Shown: one piece after another, positions 16,684 to 24,807 of the stretch
Numbering within the stretch: the first letter of the stretch is position 1
Layout: the number at the start of each line of letters is the position of its first letter
Assembly (NCBI RefSeq): GCF_000750005.1
Contig: NZ_JPYA01000203.1
Span: 1 to 47,486, forward strand
Length of the DNA: 47,486 nt
Direction: 5' to 3'
Source: Geobacillus icigianus
GTDB taxonomy: Bacteria > Bacillota > Bacilli > Bacillales > Anoxybacillaceae
Notes under the pieces: generated by a model
Seen by the model: the letters and a program-made list of their open reading frames with translations, nothing else
Database searches by the model: none
Told to the model about the DNA's origin: nothing
Translations under genes and position numbers: made by a program

Positions 16684-18012
16684 ATGTTTGGCTATTCGAT
16701 CGTCCAGTTGGCCCGTCGCCATGCGGGGCGGTTGGATCGTCCTCTCCGCCATGCGCTTGTCAATATGTACAAACCGATGACGCGCATGCCGTGCATTTTT
16801 CACCGCTGGGCCGAGCGCTGGCTGCGGAAATGGCGGAGGCTTTCCGTCTTGATTGAAGTCGAAAATGCTGAAGGGATGGAGGCAGTGGCCAAAGCGGAAC
16901 GCGATCATTTCCGTATGACAGTACGCCACCATTTTCGCCATGTTCCCTTCTACAGCGCAAGGGTGACACCAGCAGCGCTTGAGCAGCTGCTTGAGCATCC
17001 AAAAGTGAAGAAAGTGTATCTGAACCGCACGATCAAGGCGTTATTAAACAACGCCGTGCCATCGGCGAATGCGAAACACGTCACCGTCAATGGAACCGAG
17101 CTGAGCGGCAAAGGGGTGACGATTGCGATTGTCGACACCGGCATTGCCCCGCATCCCGATTTAGAGGGGCGGATTGTGGCGTTTGTTGATTTGGTGAACG
17201 GGCGCACGGAGCCGTATGACGATAACGGGCATGGCACCCACTGCGCCGGCGATGCGGCCGGAAACGGGCGCATGTCCGACGGGCTGTATGCCGGGCCGGC
17301 GTATGAGGCGAACGTCGTGGGCGTCAAAGTGCTCGACCGCTCGGGAAGCGGGACGCTAGAGACCATTATGCGCGGCATCGAATGGTGCATTGACTACAAT
17401 AGGAACAACCCGGCTAAGCGCATTCAAATCATTTCTTTATCGCTTGGTGGGGAGCCGCAGCCGTTCCCGGCCGAAAATGATGATCCGCTCGTGCAAGTCG
17501 TCGAACGGGCGTGGGAAAACGGCATTGTCGTCTGTGCAGCGGCGGGAAATGAAGGACCAAATTATGGAACAATCGCCAGCCCGGGCATCAGCGACCGCAT
17601 CATTACGGTCGGCGCCCTCGATGACCGTGATACGGCGGCAACGCGCGCCGATGATGCGGTGGCGCCGTTTTCGAGCCGGGGGCCGACGGAATATGGGGTG
17701 ACCAAACCGGATCTCGTCGTCCCGGGGGTCAACATTGTTTCGCTTCGCGCGCGGCGTTCATTTCTTGACAAGATGAATAAGCAAAGCCGGATCGGTGATT
17801 ATTATACGGCGATGTCCGGCACATCGATGGCAACGCCGATTTGCGCCGGCATTGTCGCGTTAATGCTGCAGGCGAAACCAACCGCGACGCCGGACGAAAT
17901 CAAGCAGGCGTTAAAAGACGGCGCCGATTTGTGGAAGGGACGCGACCCGAACGTATACGGGGCGGGCTACGTAAATGCGAAACGGGCTGTCGAGCGGCTG
18001 CGGCAAGGCTAG
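16684..18012 (+). CDS. aprX: Intracellular subtilisin-like serine protease AprX
   Basis: At 442 residues it has the same length as B. subtilis AprX. The N-terminal 130 residues are the AprX-specific region (MFGYSIVQLARRHAGRLD) rather than a secretion signal, so it should act inside the cell or on lysis. The subtilase domain shows the catalytic triad: Asp in AIVDTGIAPHPD, His in NGHGTHCAGD and Ser in SGTSMATPICAG, with the oxyanion Asn in AAAGNEGP. The ribosome binding site is AAAGGAAGGGGG just before ATG 16684. It is convergent with the LTA synthase gene and shares its terminator. Confidence 0.93.
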   Translation: MFGYSIVQLARRHAGRLDRPLRHALVNMYKPMTRMPCIFHRWAERWLRKWRRLSVLIEVENAEGMEAVAKAERDHFRMTVRHHFRHVPFYSARVTPAALEQLLEHPKVKKVYLNRTIKALLNNAVPSANAKHVTVNGTELSGKGVTIAIVDTGIAPHPDLEGRIVAFVDLVNGRTEPYDDNGHGTHCAGDAAGNGRMSDGLYAGPAYEANVVGVKVLDRSGSGTLETIMRGIEWCIDYNRNNPAKRIQIISLSLGGEPQPFPAENDDPLVQVVERAWENGIVVCAAAGNEGPNYGTIASPGISDRIITVGALDDRDTAATRADDAVAPFSSRGPTEYGVTKPDLVVPGVNIVSLRARRSFLDKMNKQSRIGDYYTAMSGTSMATPICAGIVALMLQAKPTATPDEIKQALKDGADLWKGRDPNVYGAGYVNAKRAVERLRQG

Positions 18013-18017
18013 AAAAA

Positions 18018-18050
18018 AAGAGGGAGGCGCTTAGTGAGCGCTTCCCTCTT
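18018..18050. terminator. Shared bidirectional terminator of aprX and the LTA synthase gene
   Basis: AAGAGGGAGGCGCT (18018-18031) pairs with AGCGCTTCCCTCTT (18037-18050) with one G-U. On the minus strand it is followed by seven T. The minus-strand stem contains the last codons and stop (18031-18033) of the LTA synthase gene. Confidence 0.85.
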
Positions 18051-19998
18051 CGTCTTCACGGTTGTTATAATCGTATTTCGATGGATCGACCGGTTTAAAG
18101 CCTTTGGGCGTGTAGAACCGGAGCAAATCGCCGTAAACGACTTTATCGGACAAATCGAGCTTCGTGCGCACGATTTGTTCAAGACGCTTGATTTCCGGCG
18201 TTTCTTTGAGCGGTTCGCCCGTTTTTGTATCATAGTATTTCCCGTTGACGGCCGTGACTGTCGGTGTGACAAAATCGCCGTTGCGGAACGGGATGATCTC
18301 TTGATGGTCCGGTGACAACAAGTCTGTTCCAAAGTGGACATAGTTTTTCGTATCGATGCCAAGCAAGTGCAGCAGCGTCGGCAGTAAGTCGATTTGCCCG
18401 CCAAACTCGTGAATGACGCCGCCTTTGACGCCCGGAACGTGGATAAATAGCGGCACCCGCTGCAATTGGGCATGTTCGTACGGCGTAATTTCTTTTCCTA
18501 AAATTTGGGCCATGGCTTTGTTATGGTTTTCGGAAATGCCGTAATGGTCGCCGTACAAAATGATGACCGAGCGGTCGTACAGGCCCGATTTTTTCAGATA
18601 ATCAAAGAACTCTTTGACAGCCTCATCCAAGTAGCGAGCCGTTTGGAAATAACGGTCGACCGAGCCGTCGCCAGTCGTTGCCGGCGGGATTGTAGCGTCT
18701 TCCTCGCTGATCGGGTACGGGAAGTGGTTCGACAACGTAATGAATTTTACATAGAACGGCTCTTTCAACGTCTCTAACAGCGGGATCGACTCCCGGAAGA
18801 ACGGTTTGTCTTTCAGACCGTAGTTCAAGACGTCTTCGTCGTTCATATCGTAGTAGCTCGCGTCAAAAAAGTGGTCAAAGCCGAACGACTTATAAATTTC
18901 GTCGCGGTTCCAGAACGTTTTATAGTTGCCGTGGAAAACGGCGCTTGTATAGCCGTATTGATGCAAAATGGCCGGAGCCGCATGGTACGTATTTTGCCCC
19001 TTGGTCGTAAAGACGGCGCCTTGTGGCAGGCCGTACAACGAGTTTTCCAACATAAACTCCGCGTCCGACGTTTTTCCTTGTCCGGTTTGATGGAAAAAGT
19101 TATCAAAATAGAACGTATTCGGATCACGGGTGAGCGAGTTCAAAAACGGCGTGACCTCTTCCCCATCCAACTTGTAGTTAATGATAAAATTTTGAAGAGA
19201 TTCCAAATGGATGTAAATGACGTTTTTGCCTTTCGCCACCCCGAAATATTTCGGGTTCGGTTTGGCGTATGTAGCCTGCACGTGGTTCAGCACCGTCGTG
19301 ATGTCGCTTTTGTTCGCAAACGCCCGTTGTGTCGATGATTTCATGCTTTGGAACGCGTCGTAAATCAAATAGTTGTATACCCCTAAATATTTGACGATAT
19401 AGTTGCGGTCAAACGTTCTCGTCAGCAGTTGCGGGCGGTCAGCCTCAGCGAGCGCCAAATTGACGCTGAACATCAGAATGGCTGAAGCGAATACAATGCT
19501 TTTTTTGAAGCGGCCGGCTTGCACTTGCGGGAGCGGAACGCGCTTAGAGATCACAAGCGCCGCCAAAATGGCCGTATCCAAGAAATAAAACACATCGTAC
19601 CACTTCAGCAATTCCCAAATACTTCCACCCAAATCGCCGAAGTTTTTCGTTTGCGTCAACGTCGGCAACGTAATGAAATCGCTGAAAAAGCGGTAATAGA
19701 CGATGTTAGCGTATAAGATGAACGACAAAATGAAATTAATAATGATGATCCAGCGGTAGAAGCGCGCGTCCTTTGCGAGGAGCGCCAACCCTAAGAAAAA
19801 CACTGCCGAACTGATCGGGTTGATCAGCAGCAAAAGTTCCTGCATCGAATTGCTGATGCCGAGGTTAAACTCGGCCAAATAGGCGATGTACGTCTTCAGC
19901 CAAAACAACAGCACCGCCAAAATAAAAAAACCAATATATTGGTTAGAGAGAGAACGGCACATCGTCAACCAAGCTCTTCCCATTTTTTTGGCGTTCAC
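18031..19998 (-). CDS. Lipoteichoic acid synthase family protein (LtaS type)
   Basis: The 655 residues are typical of LtaS, YfnI, YqgS and YvgJ. Five transmembrane helices fill residues 15-210. An extracellular sulfatase-like domain follows, with the catalytic threonine in GQGKTSDAEF (about residue 300), metal-site segments FHGNYKTFWNRDEIY and ILYGDHYGISE, and a final HFGTDLLSP block. These enzymes polymerise glycerol phosphate from phosphatidylglycerol onto a glycolipid anchor or prime that chain. The start is GTG 19998 after AAAGGAGG; ATG 19983 is an alternative. Which of the B. subtilis paralogues it corresponds to cannot be decided here. Confidence 0.9.
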   Translation of the reverse strand: MNAKKMGRAWLTMCRSLSNQYIGFFILAVLLFWLKTYIAYLAEFNLGISNSMQELLLLINPISSAVFFLGLALLAKDARFYRWIIIINFILSFILYANIVYYRFFSDFITLPTLTQTKNFGDLGGSIWELLKWYDVFYFLDTAILAALVISKRVPLPQVQAGRFKKSIVFASAILMFSVNLALAEADRPQLLTRTFDRNYIVKYLGVYNYLIYDAFQSMKSSTQRAFANKSDITTVLNHVQATYAKPNPKYFGVAKGKNVIYIHLESLQNFIINYKLDGEEVTPFLNSLTRDPNTFYFDNFFHQTGQGKTSDAEFMLENSLYGLPQGAVFTTKGQNTYHAAPAILHQYGYTSAVFHGNYKTFWNRDEIYKSFGFDHFFDASYYDMNDEDVLNYGLKDKPFFRESIPLLETLKEPFYVKFITLSNHFPYPISEEDATIPPATTGDGSVDRYFQTARYLDEAVKEFFDYLKKSGLYDRSVIILYGDHYGISENHNKAMAQILGKEITPYEHAQLQRVPLFIHVPGVKGGVIHEFGGQIDLLPTLLHLLGIDTKNYVHFGTDLLSPDHQEIIPFRNGDFVTPTVTAVNGKYYDTKTGEPLKETPEIKRLEQIVRTKLDLSDKVVYGDLLRFYTPKGFKPVDPSKYDYNNREDEEGSAH

Positions 19999-20101
19999 GT
20001 CCTCTTCTCCTCCTTTACCTCGTATTCTTCCATCCTACATTTCTCTTTATATGAAAATATGCACGTTGCGTTCTTACATCATTTTACATCGGATCGTCTC
20101 C

Positions 20102-20308
20102 ATGTCAAGTAGCATAATACTTCTTTTGCCAAAAGTCAATGGAATGTTTTTCGGGATGATGAACGCCTCCTTCCTCGTTTGGCTGGATGCGGCGGCGAGG
20201 AATGGACTGCCATTTATTATAGACGAATCGCAACGAAAAAAGTTTCAACAAGTTTGTCCCGATGTCCATGCTCTTTACCCATTTTATTACCCCGATTTAC
20301 GGTTATGA
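20102..20308 (+). CDS. Possible small hypothetical protein
   Basis: This 68-codon frame encodes a peptide with an apolar first third (SSIILLLPKVNGMFFG) and a charged end. I recognise no family. There is no clear ribosome binding site, but the stop codon is followed 10 nt later by a terminator-like hairpin, which would suit a real short transcript in this 400-bp gap between divergent genes. Internal ATGs at 20147 and 20156 are possible starts. It may equally be noise. Confidence 0.25.
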   Translation: MSSSIILLLPKVNGMFFGMMNASFLVWLDAAARNGLPFIIDESQRKKFQQVCPDVHALYPFYYPDLRL

Positions 20309-20318
20309 TAAAAATTGT

Positions 20319-20343
20319 CCCGTACCGAGAACGGGTTATTTTT
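20319..20343 (+). terminator. Small terminator-like hairpin before ktrB
   Basis: CCCGT (20319-20323) pairs with ACGGG (20331-20335), followed by TTATTTTTGG. A TATAGT at 20346-20351 just after it may be the -10 of the K+ transporter gene, without a clear -35. Confidence 0.45.
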
Positions 20344-20402
20344 GGTATAGTTTTTCTATATGCGGTCCGCTGCCTTGAATAAAGTAGAGGGAAGGTGATG
20401 GG

Positions 20403-21743
20403 ATGATGAAGCGAAAAGGCGCGTTTTTGGATCCGCCGAAAATTCTCGTACTAGGGTTCGCGCTCATTATTCTGGCAGGGGCGCTGCTGCTGACGCTTCC
20501 TATGGCGACGGTCAACGGAAAAGGGCTGCCGTTTTTGGACGCGCTGTTTACCGCGACGTCAGCGACGTGTGTCACCGGCCTAGTCGTTGTGGATACAGGA
20601 ACAACGTTCACCCTGTTCGGTCAACTTGTCATTTTGGCATTAATCCAAGTTGGCGGGCTCGGGTTTATGACGTTTGCGACATTGTTTGCCTTTTTGCTCG
20701 GCAAGCGCATTTCGCTCAAAGAGCGGCTCTTGCTGCAAGAGGCGCTGAACCAGTTGACGATTGAGGGCATCGTTCGATTGGTGAAACGCATTTTTATTTT
20801 CACCATCGTGATTGAAGGCGTGGGCGGCGTGTTGCTTTCGCTTCGGTTTGCGTTGGACATGCCGGTCGGCCGGGCGATTTATTTCGGGTTTTTTCATGCG
20901 ATCTCCAACTTTAACAACGCCGGCTTTGATTTAATGGGCGAATTTCGCAGTTTGACCGGGTACGTAGATGACCCGGTCGTCAGCCTTGTCGTGCCGCTGC
21001 TGATCATTTTAGGGGGAATCGGTTTCATCGTCATGAACGAAGTATACGAATATCGGCAAACACGCCGCCTTTCCCTTCACACGAAAGTGGTCGTTGTGAC
21101 GACCGGCTGGCTCCTGCTGGCCAGCATGGCGTTGATTTTGTTGCTGGAGTGGAACAATCCGAAAACGATGGGACCGCTGTCGCTGTCAGGGAAGTTGTTG
21201 TCTGCCTTTTATCAGGCGGTGACACCGCGAACTTCAGGTTCGAACACACTCAACATCCCCGATTTGACGCAGCCGACCTTGTTTCTTATCATTTTCCTTA
21301 TGTTTGTCGGCGCCTCGCCGGGCTCGACGGGCGGAGGAATCAAAACGACAACGTTCACGACCTTGCTTGGCGCCGTATGGTCGCAAATCCGCGGGAAGGA
21401 AGATGTCGTGCTGTTTCGCAACCGCATCATTTACGATACGGTATACAAGTCGCTGACGGTGACGATGAGCGGGTTGTTCGTTGTCATGTTGGTCACGATG
21501 GTGCTGACGGTGACCGAGAGCGGCAAAGATTTCTTAATGATTTTATTCGAGGCGACATCGGCGTTTGGGACCGTCGGATTGTCAATGGGGTTGACGCCGG
21601 AATTGTCTCCGTTAGGGAAAATGGTCATCATTTTGACGATGTTTGCCGGCCGCGTCGGCCCGCTGACGATCGCCTATGCGGTGACGTTGCGCCGTCAGCC
21701 CGATCCGTTCCGTTATCCGAAAGGGAGAATGATGATCGGATAA
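20403..21743 (+). CDS. KtrB/TrkH-family potassium transporter subunit
   Basis: This 446-residue potassium translocating subunit has four repeated M1-P-M2 pore units. Pore signatures are visible: ATSATCVTGL, SNFNNAGFDL, TPRTSGSNTL and TSAFGTVGLSMGL, with the conserved selectivity glycines. It should carry Na+-dependent K+ uptake and needs a cytosolic KtrA/KtrC gating ring, which is not encoded here; KtrD of B. subtilis likewise stands alone. GGGAAGGTGAT precedes the ATG. The next gene is a second K+ importer under c-di-AMP control, so the pair forms a K+ homeostasis locus. Confidence 0.9.
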   Translation: MMKRKGAFLDPPKILVLGFALIILAGALLLTLPMATVNGKGLPFLDALFTATSATCVTGLVVVDTGTTFTLFGQLVILALIQVGGLGFMTFATLFAFLLGKRISLKERLLLQEALNQLTIEGIVRLVKRIFIFTIVIEGVGGVLLSLRFALDMPVGRAIYFGFFHAISNFNNAGFDLMGEFRSLTGYVDDPVVSLVVPLLIILGGIGFIVMNEVYEYRQTRRLSLHTKVVVVTTGWLLLASMALILLLEWNNPKTMGPLSLSGKLLSAFYQAVTPRTSGSNTLNIPDLTQPTLFLIIFLMFVGASPGSTGGGIKTTTFTTLLGAVWSQIRGKEDVVLFRNRIIYDTVYKSLTVTMSGLFVVMLVTMVLTVTESGKDFLMILFEATSAFGTVGLSMGLTPELSPLGKMVIILTMFAGRVGPLTIAYAVTLRRQPDPFRYPKGRMMIG

Positions 21744-21929
21744 CGGCGGGAATAATACAAATAAACGCCTGAGGGAGTGAGCAAAAGAAAAACAAAGAGA
21801 ACGTGAGCGATCGTTCGCCCGGCAAGGAAAAATGACCGAAAGCAGCGAAAAATCGTCATTAGTTGCCGATTTTTCTTGTTTACCGCATGAAGGACGAGGA
21901 GTACGATATGAAAACAAGAGCACCAGTAA

Positions 21930-22056
21930 CTAGGCGCTGAATCCATGACGGAGCGAGGAGCCCAACGTTGTAACGGTTTCGTTACTGGGGGTGAATCCGA
22001 ACAGGAAGGGCATCTCTCCAAGCCCGAACCCGACAGCGAACTCCGCAAGCGCTTTT
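21930..22056 (+). promoter_or_regulatory. c-di-AMP riboswitch (ydaO-yuaA class)
   Basis: The conserved blocks of the ydaO class appear in order: GGCGCTGAATCC on the 5' side of P1, GGAGCGAGGAGCCCAAC, the GGGGGTGAATCC motif, AAGCCCGAACCCGACAGC, and the 3' closing CCGCAAGCGCTTT that pairs with the start. An expression terminator follows at 22093. This class senses c-di-AMP and turns off K+ uptake genes when the ligand is bound. Confidence 0.93.
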
Positions 22057-22092
22057 TGGGGAGGGACGAGTATGTTTTTCGGCTGCTTTTAG

Positions 22093-22125
22093 CCGCTGAG
22101 TGCGTCCTCGGCGGTTTTTTCTTTT
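22093..22125 (+). terminator. Regulated terminator of the c-di-AMP riboswitch
   Basis: CCGCTGAG pairs with CTCGGCGG (22093-22114) and TTTTTTCTTTTT follows. It lies between the aptamer and the ribosome binding site of the transporter gene, as expected for transcription attenuation. Confidence 0.85.
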
Positions 22126-22159
22126 TGGCTGACAGACATGGCAAGGAGGAATTGAAGAC

Positions 22160-23995
22160 ATGGCTTCGCTGAAACGATGGGTAATCGGCAAACCGATGGA
22201 AACGAAACAGTTAAAACATGAAAAATTGCCAAAATGGAAAGCGTTAGCTGTTTTTTCATCGGATGCGCTGTCATCGGTAGCCTACGCGACCGAAGAAATT
22301 TTGTTGGTGTTGGCGCTGTTAGGAACGAGCGTCTTTTTCTACTCGCTTCCCATTGCGGTAGCGATTTTAGTGTTGCTGCTGCTGGTGACCCTCTCCTACC
22401 GGCAAATCATTTACGCCTTTCCGTCCGGGGGAGGGGCGTATGTGGTCGCACGCGATCATTTAGGGACGAAAATTAGTTTAGTGGCCGGGGCGGCGCTCAT
22501 GATCGATTATATTTTGACGGTCGCCGTCAGCATCAGCTCCGGCGTCGCCGCGTTGACATCGGCTTTTCCGGGGCTGCTGCCGTGGAAAGTAGAGGTCGCT
22601 GTCGCCTTTGTTTTGGGATTGATGATTTTGAATTTGCGCGGCATCACCGAATCGGCGACGGTTTTTGCCTATCCCACATACGTATTTATCGGTTTTGTTC
22701 TCATGATGATCGCAGCCGGTGGATGGCAATTGTGGCAGGAAGGGTGGCATGGGTTCACGAGGCAGGAGCATGCATCGACAGCCCATATGTTCGCATCGGG
22801 GTACAGTTGGTTTCTTTTGTTGCGCGCTTTTTCTTCGGGATGTTCGGCCATGACGGGAGTCGAAGCAATCAGTAACGGCGTGCCGGCGTTCCGGCCCGAC
22901 AGCTCGAAAAACGCCGCCATTACGATGGGATGGATGTCCTTGCTGCTCGGCACGATGTTTTTAGGCATCACAGTGCTGGCAGCTGGATTTGGTGTGACAC
23001 CGGCTGAGCACCAGACGGTGATTTCGCAAATTGGACGTCACGTCTTCGGAAATGGACTTTTGTTTTACTTGTTCCAGCTGACAACGATGCTGATTTTAGT
23101 GCTTGCCGCCAATACGAGTTTTGCCGGGTTTCCACAGCTGACGTCGATCATGGCGAGAGACGGATTTTTGCCGCGAAGCTTGGCGGCCCGAGGGGATCGC
23201 CTCGTGTTTTCCAACGGTATTATTTTATTGAGCGTGCTGGCGATTTTGTTGATCGTTATTTTTCATGCCGAAACGCATTCGCTCATCCCGCTTTACGCGG
23301 TTGGTGTCTTTCTTTCCTTTACCATCGGTCAGAGCGGGCTGATGAAAAAATTATGGAATCGGGAAGAAGGACGGAAGATCGGCGTGCTGTTTACCGTTGG
23401 AATGGGAGCGGTGGTCACCGGAATGGTGACGATTGTCACGATGGTCGCTAAATTTGCGCAAGGGGCGTGGATCGTTATTGTGGCGATTCCGCTGTTCGTC
23501 TGGATGTTCATCCGAATTCATGAACACTACAAAAAACTCGGCAAGCAGCTGCGCTTGGACGAACGGGAGTGGCAACGTCCCAAAAAAATATGGAAACCAA
23601 AAGTTATTATTCCGATTTCCGGCGTCAGCAAAGTAGTCGACCAGTCCGTTCAGTACGCCCGCAGCATTTCTGATGACATTACCGCTTTGTCGATCATTTT
23701 CGACGAAAAAGACGAACAAAAACTGCGGCAGAAATGGGAGACGTTTTATCCAGACATCCCGTTGACCATCATCTATTCCCCGTATCGAACGATTTTATCG
23801 CCGCTGCTTGAGTATATTACGCGAACAGAAAAAGAAGCTGATCGAGCGCCGGTGACAGTACTCTTGCCACAATTTGTTGTGAAAAAATGGTGGCATACGT
23901 TTTTGCATAACCAAACCGCAATCATTTTACGCTTTGTTCTCATTATGAAAAAAGATGTCGTCATCGCGACATTGCCGTATCATTTGCGGGAATAA
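22160..23995 (+). CDS. kimA: Potassium importer KimA (YdaO)
   Basis: This 611-residue APC-superfamily protein has 12 transmembrane segments (residues 30-455) and a cytosolic C-terminal domain, the architecture of the high-affinity K+/H+ symporter KimA, formerly YdaO. N-terminal LSSVAYATEEILLVLALLG and the QLTSIMARDGFLPR region are typical. The C-terminal half (VIIPISGVSKVVDQSVQYA) resembles a universal-stress-like fold. The ATG at 22160 follows AAGGAGG (22143-22149). Control by the upstream c-di-AMP riboswitch fits the name: high c-di-AMP stops expression. The protein is probably also inhibited directly by c-di-AMP, as in B. subtilis. Confidence 0.92.
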   Translation: MASLKRWVIGKPMETKQLKHEKLPKWKALAVFSSDALSSVAYATEEILLVLALLGTSVFFYSLPIAVAILVLLLLVTLSYRQIIYAFPSGGGAYVVARDHLGTKISLVAGAALMIDYILTVAVSISSGVAALTSAFPGLLPWKVEVAVAFVLGLMILNLRGITESATVFAYPTYVFIGFVLMMIAAGGWQLWQEGWHGFTRQEHASTAHMFASGYSWFLLLRAFSSGCSAMTGVEAISNGVPAFRPDSSKNAAITMGWMSLLLGTMFLGITVLAAGFGVTPAEHQTVISQIGRHVFGNGLLFYLFQLTTMLILVLAANTSFAGFPQLTSIMARDGFLPRSLAARGDRLVFSNGIILLSVLAILLIVIFHAETHSLIPLYAVGVFLSFTIGQSGLMKKLWNREEGRKIGVLFTVGMGAVVTGMVTIVTMVAKFAQGAWIVIVAIPLFVWMFIRIHEHYKKLGKQLRLDEREWQRPKKIWKPKVIIPISGVSKVVDQSVQYARSISDDITALSIIFDEKDEQKLRQKWETFYPDIPLTIIYSPYRTILSPLLEYITRTEKEADRAPVTVLLPQFVVKKWWHTFLHNQTAIILRFVLIMKKDVVIATLPYHLRE

Positions 23996-24054
23996 TGTCG
24001 AGAAAAGAGGAAGTATTTCCCCGGAAATCGATTCGTGTCGAAGGGGATGACATT

Positions 24055-24093
24055 CCCCTTGCCGTACTGGATTGCATATTTTACGGCAAGGGG
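24055..24093 (+). promoter_or_regulatory. Perfect 12-bp stem enclosing the ytaF ribosome binding site
   Basis: CCCCTTGCCGTA (24055-24066) is the exact reverse complement of TACGGCAAGGGG (24082-24093), with a 15-nt loop. The ytaF ribosome binding site AAGGGGGG lies in the 3' arm. If transcribed, this stem would hide the site. The loop contains CATATTTT, which fits a SigE -10 (CATA-N3-T), so transcription could also start inside the structure and avoid it. Confidence 0.55.
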
Positions 24094-24101
24094 GGATTTG
24101 A

Positions 24102-24740
24102 ATGTGGTTATGGGTATCGATGATGGGGTTGGCTTTGAGCGTGAGCATGGACAGTTTGAGTGTGGGGATTTCATATGGGATGAGGGGGATCCGTTTTCCC
24201 TTTCTTTCATTGACGCTCATTTCATTGATGTCTGGAGTGGTAGTGTTTGCTTCCATGCACATCGGCGAGTGGCTGGCGCTTCTGTTGCCGAGGCAGGTTG
24301 AACGCGGACTTGCTTCAGTCATTCTCATTGGTCTTGGCGGTTGGGCGGTTTATCACGTTTATCGTTCAAAGGAGGAGCGAAGGGAAGGATTGGCGGAAGA
24401 CGGCGGCAGCGCGGTGGCCGGCCGACTGAACGGCGCCGTTCAAGTGTTGAAACGGCCTGAGCAGGGGGATTTAGACCGTTCGGGAACGATCAGCCAAAAA
24501 GAGGCATTGTTGATCGGATTGGCCTTGTCAACGGATGCGTTTGGCGCCGGAATCAGCTCATCGCTTTTGCATCTTCCCGCGCTTTCTTTTGCCTTGCTGG
24601 TTGGGTTGTTTACTCTCGCGCTGATTCGTGCTGGCTTGTCGCTCGGGCGTTTAGCCTCAAAAACGAAAATCATGAAAAAGGCGAACGTGGTACCTGGCTT
24701 TGTGCTCATTGTTTTAGGAGTGGTGAAGTTCTTTCGATGA
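24102..24740 (+). CDS. ytaF: Sporulation membrane protein YtaF (MntP-like)
   Basis: This 212-residue protein has six hydrophobic helices in two repeats. Each repeat contains the acidic ALSVSMDSLSVGISYG or ALSTDAFGAGISS motif of the MntP/YtaF manganese-efflux-like family. The two halves are joined by a hydrophilic loop (residues 88-140), which includes an EF-hand-like DLDRSGTIS segment in which Asp and Ser could bind calcium. In B. subtilis ytaF is a sporulation gene; its transport substrate is not established. ATG 24102 follows AAGGGGGG. The neighbouring spo0M gene is also sporulation-linked. Confidence 0.85.
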   Translation: MWLWVSMMGLALSVSMDSLSVGISYGMRGIRFPFLSLTLISLMSGVVVFASMHIGEWLALLLPRQVERGLASVILIGLGGWAVYHVYRSKEERREGLAEDGGSAVAGRLNGAVQVLKRPEQGDLDRSGTISQKEALLIGLALSTDAFGAGISSSLLHLPALSFALLVGLFTLALIRAGLSLGRLASKTKIMKKANVVPGFVLIVLGVVKFFR

Positions 24741-24807
24741 CACCGTTAAACCGATTCATTCGTAATTCAAGGATGGAACTAGGGAAAAGGGAAAGGAGAG
24801 AGAGTCG

